A stretch of 20,483 nt of DNA from JBBQKI01 sp038326725. Lineage in GTDB: Bacteria > Bacteroidota > Bacteroidia > Flavobacteriales > Flavobacteriaceae. A program made the position numbers and the translations under genes. Below, one piece after another: positions 15,616 to 20,483 of the stretch (the stretch's first letter is position 1; every line of letters begins with the position of its first letter). The notes below the pieces were generated by a model. It saw nothing but the letters and a program-made list of their open reading frames with translations. It was not told where the DNA came from and did not search any database. The stretch is from the NCBI GenBank assembly GCA_038326725.1, contig JBBQKI010000035.1, positions 1-20,483 of the forward strand, given 5' to 3'.

Positions 15616-17154
15616 ATGAACGAAAAGTATGATGTTGTAATCGTTGGAAGCGGCCTTGGGGGTTTGGTTTCCGCCATTATCCTTGCCAAGGAAGGCTACA
15701 GCGTTTGCGTGCTCGAAAAAAATAATCAGTTCGGTGGAAATTTGCAAACTTTTGTTCGCAACAGAACCATTTTCGATACCGGTGTTCACTACATTGGCGG
15801 GCTTTCCGAAGGTCAAAATCTGTATCGCTATTTTAAATATTTGGACATTCTTGATGATATAAAACTCAAAAAATTGGACGAAGATGGATTTGATGTCATC
15901 ACGTTTGATAACGATCCTGTGGAATACCGACAGGCCCAGGGTTATGAAAATTTTACAAGAGTACTTTTAAAGCAATTTCCCGAAGAAGAAGAAGCCATCC
16001 GGGTTTATTGCGATAAACTAAAGGAAACCTGCTCTCAATTCCCACTTTATGGCCTTAAATTGGGAAAACCCTATTACGAGAATACCACGCTTTTTGAAGT
16101 TAAAGTAAAAGATTTTATAGATTCCATTACCACCAACAAAAAACTGCGGGCCGTGCTCAGCGGGAGTAATATGCTCTATGCCGGGGAGGGCGAACGCACG
16201 CCGTTGTATATGCATGCCCTTTCGGTGAATTCCTATATTGAAAGCTCGTACCGGTGTATAAACGGCGGAAGCCAAATTACCAAAGCTCTGTTGAACCGTC
16301 TTCGTGAAAACGGCGGAAAAGCCTACAAACGCCATGAAGTGGTGAAATTTAATACCGAAGACGGTATTGTGACTTCCGTGGAAACGGCAAACGGAAAAAC
16401 CATTGAAGGCAAACTTTTCATTTCAAATGCGGACCCGAAGTTTACCCTAAATATGATTGGTGCGGAACATTTCAGAAAATCATTTTCCAGCCGTATCGAA
16501 AATATTGAAAGCACCGTTGCTGCTTATACCCTTTATTTGGTAATGAAACCCAACTGTTTTGAGTACAGAAACTATAATTACTACCATTTTAAGGATTCGG
16601 ATTCTGTTTGGAATGCCCATGATTATACACAAGAAAGCTGGCCCGAAGCCTATATGGTTTCCATGGGAATCAAAAATAATATGGATCAATGGGGCGATAA
16701 CCTTACTGTGATGACGTATATGCATTTTGATGAAGTGGAACCGTGGGCGGATACTTTCAATACTGCTGCAGAAAAAAATGAGCGCGGCCAAACCTATGAA
16801 GATTTCAAAGCTTATAAAAATGAAATTATAATCAAAGAACTCGAGAAAAAATTCCCGAACATCCGCGAATGCATTGAAGCGGTTTATGCCTCCACGCCCT
16901 TGTCCTACCGAGATTATATTGGTTGCAACAAAGGTTCCATGTACGGCTATGCAAAAGATGCCAACAATCCGCTAAAATCATTTGTTTCAGCACGCACCAA
17001 AATAAAAAATCTTTTTTTTACGGGTCAAAGCCTTAATATGCACGGTATTTTGGGGGTTACTATCAGTGGGGTTGTAACTTGTTCCGAAATTTTAGGAGGC
17101 GAATATTTGTTGAATAAAATACTGGACGCCACAAAAGAAGAAAAAATCAGTTAA
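15616..17154 (+). CDS. CrtI-like NAD(P)/FAD-dependent oxidoreductase
   Basis: A 512-residue flavoprotein of the phytoene desaturase / retinol saturase superfamily. The N-terminal dinucleotide fold shows VVIVGSGLGGLVSAI (7-21) and the acidic end of strand 2 in VLEKNNQFGGN. The C-terminal flavin-contact segment is LFFTGQSLNMHGILGVTISG (about 472-491), the family signature. Length is typical. Relatives add or remove double bonds, isomerise, or hydroxylate polyenes. In flexirubin-type clusters such enzymes are regular members, but this one's step is not settled; desaturation or ring hydroxylation of the polyene are the leading options. A weak purine-rich stretch (AGGAAATAAGTAGGA) precedes the ATG at 15616, and the gene follows the exporter by 14 nt. 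Confidence 0.9.
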   Translation: MNEKYDVVIVGSGLGGLVSAIILAKEGYSVCVLEKNNQFGGNLQTFVRNRTIFDTGVHYIGGLSEGQNLYRYFKYLDILDDIKLKKLDEDGFDVITFDNDPVEYRQAQGYENFTRVLLKQFPEEEEAIRVYCDKLKETCSQFPLYGLKLGKPYYENTTLFEVKVKDFIDSITTNKKLRAVLSGSNMLYAGEGERTPLYMHALSVNSYIESSYRCINGGSQITKALLNRLRENGGKAYKRHEVVKFNTEDGIVTSVETANGKTIEGKLFISNADPKFTLNMIGAEHFRKSFSSRIENIESTVAAYTLYLVMKPNCFEYRNYNYYHFKDSDSVWNAHDYTQESWPEAYMVSMGIKNNMDQWGDNLTVMTYMHFDEVEPWADTFNTAAEKNERGQTYEDFKAYKNEIIIKELEKKFPNIRECIEAVYASTPLSYRDYIGCNKGSMYGYAKDANNPLKSFVSARTKIKNLFFTGQSLNMHGILGVTISGVVTCSEILGGEYLLNKILDATKEEKIS

Positions 17155-17166
17155 ATTTTCAGTGAA

Positions 17167-18036
17167 ATGGAAAAAATCAAGACCACAACAATCATTAGGG
17201 TTCGTAATATTTCAAAGAAAGATTTTATTGAGAATTATTACAAACCTCAACGCCCTGTTTTGTTGGAAGGGCTAACTGAAAACTGGGAAGCTTTTCAAAA
17301 ATGGAATTTGGATTATATTCAACAAAAGGCGGGAGAACAAATAGTACCGCTTTACAACAATGAGCCCACCAAAGGAAAACAATATTCCGCCGAACCTGCC
17401 ACGGAGATGAAAATGAAGGATTATATTGAACTGATAAAAACCAAACCCACCGATTTACGAATATTCTTTTACGACTTAAAAATAAAATTGCCCGAACTTT
17501 TGAAGGACTTCGAATACCCGGACATAGGCTTAAAGTTTTTTAAACGCCTACCCGTTCTTTTTTTTGGGGGTGAAGGCTCAAAGGTTTTGCCCCATTACGA
17601 TATGGACCTTCCAGATTTGATCCATTTTCACTTCCATGGCACTAAACACGTGATGCTTTTTTCGCCCACACAAACAAAATATTTATATAAAATTCCATTT
17701 GCTGTGCACAATTTGGAAACGCTGGATTTGGACCATCCGGATTTTGAAAAATATCCCGCACTGCAATATTTGGAAGGTCTCGAAACCATTATGAAGCATG
17801 GTGATGCACTCTACATGCCAAGCGGTTACTGGCATTACATCAAATACTTGGACGGGGGTTTTTCAATGACCCTGCGCGCTTTACCCCGTCATCCTGTACG
17901 TTTTGGAAAAATGATCTATAACGTGTTATTTATGAGGCATTTTGAAAACGGGATGCGAAAAATTTGGGGGCAAAAATGGATTGATTATAAAGAGGAACTT
18001 ATCGTAAAAAGGACAAATAAAAGATTTGGGAAATAG
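17167..18036 (+). CDS. JmjC/cupin_8-type putative Fe(II)/2-oxoglutarate-dependent enzyme
   Basis: A 289-residue cupin-like protein. The N-terminal YYKPQRPVLLEGLTENWEAF (about 24-43) is the usual entry of cupin_8/JmjC proteins. The metal-binding facial triad is complete: His143 and Asp145 (LPHYDMD) and the distal His223 (SGYWHYI). Lys160 in GTKHVMLFSP is at the position that binds the 2-oxoglutarate carboxylate in FIH-like enzymes. The family hydroxylates small molecules or protein side chains in the cytoplasm. With an intact site it could hydroxylate the aryl head group, the polyene or a resorcinol; which one is not visible. The gene starts 12 nt after the FAD enzyme and overlaps the next gene by 11 nt. 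Pigment clusters of Flavobacteriia often contain such a gene. Confidence 0.87.
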   Translation: MEKIKTTTIIRVRNISKKDFIENYYKPQRPVLLEGLTENWEAFQKWNLDYIQQKAGEQIVPLYNNEPTKGKQYSAEPATEMKMKDYIELIKTKPTDLRIFFYDLKIKLPELLKDFEYPDIGLKFFKRLPVLFFGGEGSKVLPHYDMDLPDLIHFHFHGTKHVMLFSPTQTKYLYKIPFAVHNLETLDLDHPDFEKYPALQYLEGLETIMKHGDALYMPSGYWHYIKYLDGGFSMTLRALPRHPVRFGKMIYNVLFMRHFENGMRKIWGQKWIDYKEELIVKRTNKRFGK

Positions 18037-19726
18037 AAAACAAAATAAGCAATTTCTGAAAAACCTGAAACCTTTTCTTGGCTTTTCCGCACTCTTGTTT
18101 TTCCTCGCTTCCTGTGGTACATCTAAATCAATCAACGATCGGCCGAACATAGGCGGATATGTGTTGGAAATTCCGGAAAGAATCAAAGTTTCCGATTCCA
18201 CCTTTACGGCTGGAAATAATTTCATCACCAAAAACAAACAAGGCCTTTGGGAATTGTACGTGGAAGGAAATCCTTTGGAAATTGGAACCTACACAGGATT
18301 ATTGACCCAAGAGTTGATGAAAAAACAGGAAACCGCTTTCTTTTCGAAAGTAGAGGATTTGGTGCCTTCAAAATCCCGACAGAAATTTTTGCGAAAGTTT
18401 TTAGCTTGGTACAACCGCAAAATGTATTTGCATATTCCCGAGGAATATAAAACTGAGATTTACGGCCTCTCGCGTTATTCTTCATCAAATTATAACTTCA
18501 TTGCCGAGCCCTATTTACGGCTTTTGTATTTGCACAGCGCCCATGATATTGGCCATGCCTTGCAGGATTTGATGCTGGTGGGCTGTTCCTCTTTTGCTGT
18601 TTGGGGCGAAAAATCCGAGGACGGAAAATTGCTTATCGGTCGTAATTTTGATTTTTATGCGGGCGATGAATTTGCCGAGGAAAAAATAATTGCCTTTATA
18701 AATCCCGAAAAAGGCCACAAATTTATGTCCGTAACTTGGGGAGGAATGCTGGGGGTGGTTTCCGGGATGAACGACCAAGGTTTAACGGTAACCATAAATG
18801 CCGGAAAATCAAAAGTGCCTTTGGTAGCCAAAACCCCAATTTCCATTGTAACCAGAGAAATTTTGCAATATGCTTCCACCATCGATGAAGCTATTGCGAT
18901 TGCTAAAAAGCGGGAAGTTTTTGTTTCCGAATCTATTTTTGTTGGCAGCGCAAAGGACAGAAAAGCGGCACTTATTGAAATTTCACCCACGGATTTTGGG
19001 GTTTTTGAAGTTTCAAATTCCAGCGAATTGATATGTTCCAACCATTTTCAAAGTGAAACTTTTTCCGAGGATAAAAGGAATTTAAAGCAGATTGAAGAAA
19101 GCCATTCCGAATACCGTTTTTTACGGATGCAGGAATTGATTGGCGAAGAGGAAAAATTGAATCCAACGGAAGCAGTTGAAATTTTAAGGAATAAAAATGG
19201 TTTGAACGATAAAGAAATTGGTTTTGGCAACGAAAAAGCATTGAACCAATTATTGGCGCACCACGGCATCGTTTTCAAACCCGATGAATTGTTGGTTTGG
19301 GTTTCGTCAAACCCGTATCAGTTGGGGGAATTTGTGGCTTACGATTTAAATGAAATTTTCAAGGACAGCCTTCGGATTAAATCACTTCAATCGATTTCCA
19401 ACGAAAATTTGAATATTCCGGAAGACCCTTTTGTAAATTCGGAGGCATTTAAAAATTATGAAGAGTATCGGCTTTTGGAAAAGAAAGTTGAACTTGCTTT
19501 AAAACAAAAATCTGAAATTGATGCAGCAACTCTTTCAACCCTAATTTCAAAAAACCCGGAATTTTGGAGGGCGTATTTTTTAAGCGGGAAGTATTATTTT
19601 GAAAACAAGAAATATACCGACGCTTTAAACGCTTTTGAAACCGCGGCAACCAAAGAAATTACTACCATTCCGGACACGGAAGAAGTTGCGGCTTACATTA
19701 AAAAAACAATAAGAAAACTGAGATGA
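18026..19726 (+). CDS. lipoprotein Ntn-hydrolase, C45 / acyl-CoA:6-APA acyltransferase-like
   Basis: A 566-residue protein. The hydrophobic segment PFLGFSALLFFLASC (16-30) ends in a lipobox with Cys30, so the protein is probably lipid-anchored. The catalytic core starts at the self-cleavage site VGCSSFAVWG, with Cys187 as predicted nucleophile after autoproteolysis, followed by GRNFDF (205-210), where the Arg and Asp match the Ntn-hydrolase substrate site. Core strands run to about 430. The C terminus has a TPR-like pair (FWRAYFLSGKYYFENKKYTD). Relatives hydrolyse amides or transfer acyl groups; forming the ester between polyene acid and a partner is one inferred role. The start is TTG at 18026: an in-frame TAA at 18005-18007 rules out most upstream starts, and no ATG precedes the lipobox. 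Confidence 0.85.
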   Translation: MGNRKQNKQFLKNLKPFLGFSALLFFLASCGTSKSINDRPNIGGYVLEIPERIKVSDSTFTAGNNFITKNKQGLWELYVEGNPLEIGTYTGLLTQELMKKQETAFFSKVEDLVPSKSRQKFLRKFLAWYNRKMYLHIPEEYKTEIYGLSRYSSSNYNFIAEPYLRLLYLHSAHDIGHALQDLMLVGCSSFAVWGEKSEDGKLLIGRNFDFYAGDEFAEEKIIAFINPEKGHKFMSVTWGGMLGVVSGMNDQGLTVTINAGKSKVPLVAKTPISIVTREILQYASTIDEAIAIAKKREVFVSESIFVGSAKDRKAALIEISPTDFGVFEVSNSSELICSNHFQSETFSEDKRNLKQIEESHSEYRFLRMQELIGEEEKLNPTEAVEILRNKNGLNDKEIGFGNEKALNQLLAHHGIVFKPDELLVWVSSNPYQLGEFVAYDLNEIFKDSLRIKSLQSISNENLNIPEDPFVNSEAFKNYEEYRLLEKKVELALKQKSEIDAATLSTLISKNPEFWRAYFLSGKYYFENKKYTDALNAFETAATKEITTIPDTEEVAAYIKKTIRKLR

Positions 19727-20483
19727 TCCCTGAAATTGAAACCCGGTCTGCAGAAGAAATAAAATCGTTTCAAGAAAAGGAACTCCGAAAAGCGGTGCGT
19801 TATGCTGTGGAAAAATCCCCTTTTTATAACAGGGTTTTTAAGGAAAACAAACTTGCGATCGAAGATATAAATTCGTTGGAAGAACTTTCAAAAATCCCCG
19901 TAACCACTAAAGAACTGCTGCAAAAACATAATGACGAATTTTTGTCCGTCCCCAAAAATGAAATCATTGATTATGTAACCACTTCCGGCACTTTGGGGGA
20001 CCCGGTTACTTTTGCGCTGACGGACAAAGATTTGGACCGGTTGGCTTATAACGAAGCAATTTCCTTTGGCTGTTGCGGGATTGGAAAAGAGGATACAATA
20101 CAGCTGATGACCACAATGGACCGTCGGTTTATGGCCGGCTTGGCGTATTTTTTGGGTGCCCGGAAATTAGGGGCGGGTATTATCCGAACTGGTTCCGGTA
20201 TCCCGGAATTGCAATGGGATTCTATTTTAAAATTCAAACCCACTTTTTTGATCACGGTGCCTTCATTTTTGTTGAAACTGATCGAATATGCGCAACAGCA
20301 CGATATTGATTTGAAAAAAACAAGTGTAAAATCTGCAATTTGCATTGGCGAACCCATCCGCAACGAGGATTTTTCACTGAATATATTGGCTGAAAAAATA
20401 AAAAAAAATTGGGATATTAATTTGTTTTCAACCTATGCCTCCACTGAAATGGCGACGGCTTTCAACGAATGCGAAAACCACAA
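19723..20483 (+). CDS. phenylacetate-CoA ligase-like adenylating enzyme (3' end cut)
   Basis: The frame opens at ATG 19723 and stays open to the last base, giving 253 complete codons; the rest lies beyond the window. The N terminus has the PaaK-like LRKAVRYAVEKSPFYNRVFK (21-40), then IPVTTKELL. The nucleotide-binding loop is TTSGTLGDP (86-94), the equivalent of the usual SSGTTGKP, and the adenylation motif A5 is YASTEMATAF (238-247). Such enzymes activate aromatic acids as acyl-AMP and pass them to CoA or an ACP. In aryl-polyene pathways a ligase of this kind loads the 4-hydroxycinnamate starter, which is the likely role here. The gene overlaps the C45-type gene by 4 nt (ATGA), so it belongs to the same transcript. 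Confidence 0.9.
   Translation, partial: MIPEIETRSAEEIKSFQEKELRKAVRYAVEKSPFYNRVFKENKLAIEDINSLEELSKIPVTTKELLQKHNDEFLSVPKNEIIDYVTTSGTLGDPVTFALTDKDLDRLAYNEAISFGCCGIGKEDTIQLMTTMDRRFMAGLAYFLGARKLGAGIIRTGSGIPELQWDSILKFKPTFLITVPSFLLKLIEYAQQHDIDLKKTSVKSAICIGEPIRNEDFSLNILAEKIKKNWDINLFSTYASTEMATAFNECENH

Noticed and set aside
18655..19041. 128-codon open frame on the minus strand
   Set aside because: It is antisense to the Ntn-hydrolase core with no start context or domain.

Overview
The window is a single-strand, densely packed biosynthetic locus from a Flavobacteriia-type bacterium (Bacteroidota). The family-level assignment is an inference from AT-rich coding sequence, general absence of Shine-Dalgarno motifs, a Bacteroidota-style promoter match (TTTG-N18-TATATTTT), and gene content that matches flexirubin / aryl-polyene pigment clusters. 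All 21 protein genes lie on the + strand. Most neighbours overlap by 1-23 nt or are separated by fewer than 15 nt, so the locus reads as one long operon, or two if the promoter-like sequence at 10681-10710 is active. Both ends are cut: the first gene lacks its start and the last lacks its end.

Layout. (1) 1-1858: an ABC transporter, ATPase plus ABC-2 permease. (2) 1848-7790: the polyketide core, with a hotdog thioesterase, a complete ketosynthase (KS), a class I methyltransferase, a half-length KS-like protein, an acyl carrier protein (ACP), a palindromic repeat, a second complete KS, and a full-length KS homologue that has lost every catalytic residue (chain-length-factor-like). (3) 7784-10643: an envelope and tailoring block, with a membrane-anchored NodB-type deacetylase, a LolA-like periplasmic carrier, a lipoprotein, a FabZ/ApeI-like dehydratase and a small secreted protein. 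(4) 10738-15601: a GT2 glycosyltransferase fused to DUF2062, then a giant MMPL exporter / PlsC acyltransferase / decayed methyltransferase fusion. (5) 15616-20483: a CrtI-like FAD oxidoreductase, a JmjC/cupin-type putative Fe(II)/2-oxoglutarate enzyme, a lipoprotein Ntn-hydrolase of the C45 type, and a truncated phenylacetate-CoA-ligase-like adenylating enzyme.

How it fits together (inference from aryl-polyene and flexirubin biosynthesis): an aromatic starter is activated by the ligase, loaded on the ACP, extended by the KS/CLF pair, reduced and dehydrated to a conjugated polyene, ring-methylated, and possibly further oxidised or acylated. It is then moved to the outer membrane by the MMPL, LolA and lipoprotein parts. 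An aromatic ammonia-lyase, a ketoreductase and the DarA/DarB dialkylresorcinol enzymes expected for a full flexirubin pathway are not in this window and presumably lie outside it. No RNA genes, CRISPR arrays, transposases or gene-free stretches over 300 bases were seen.
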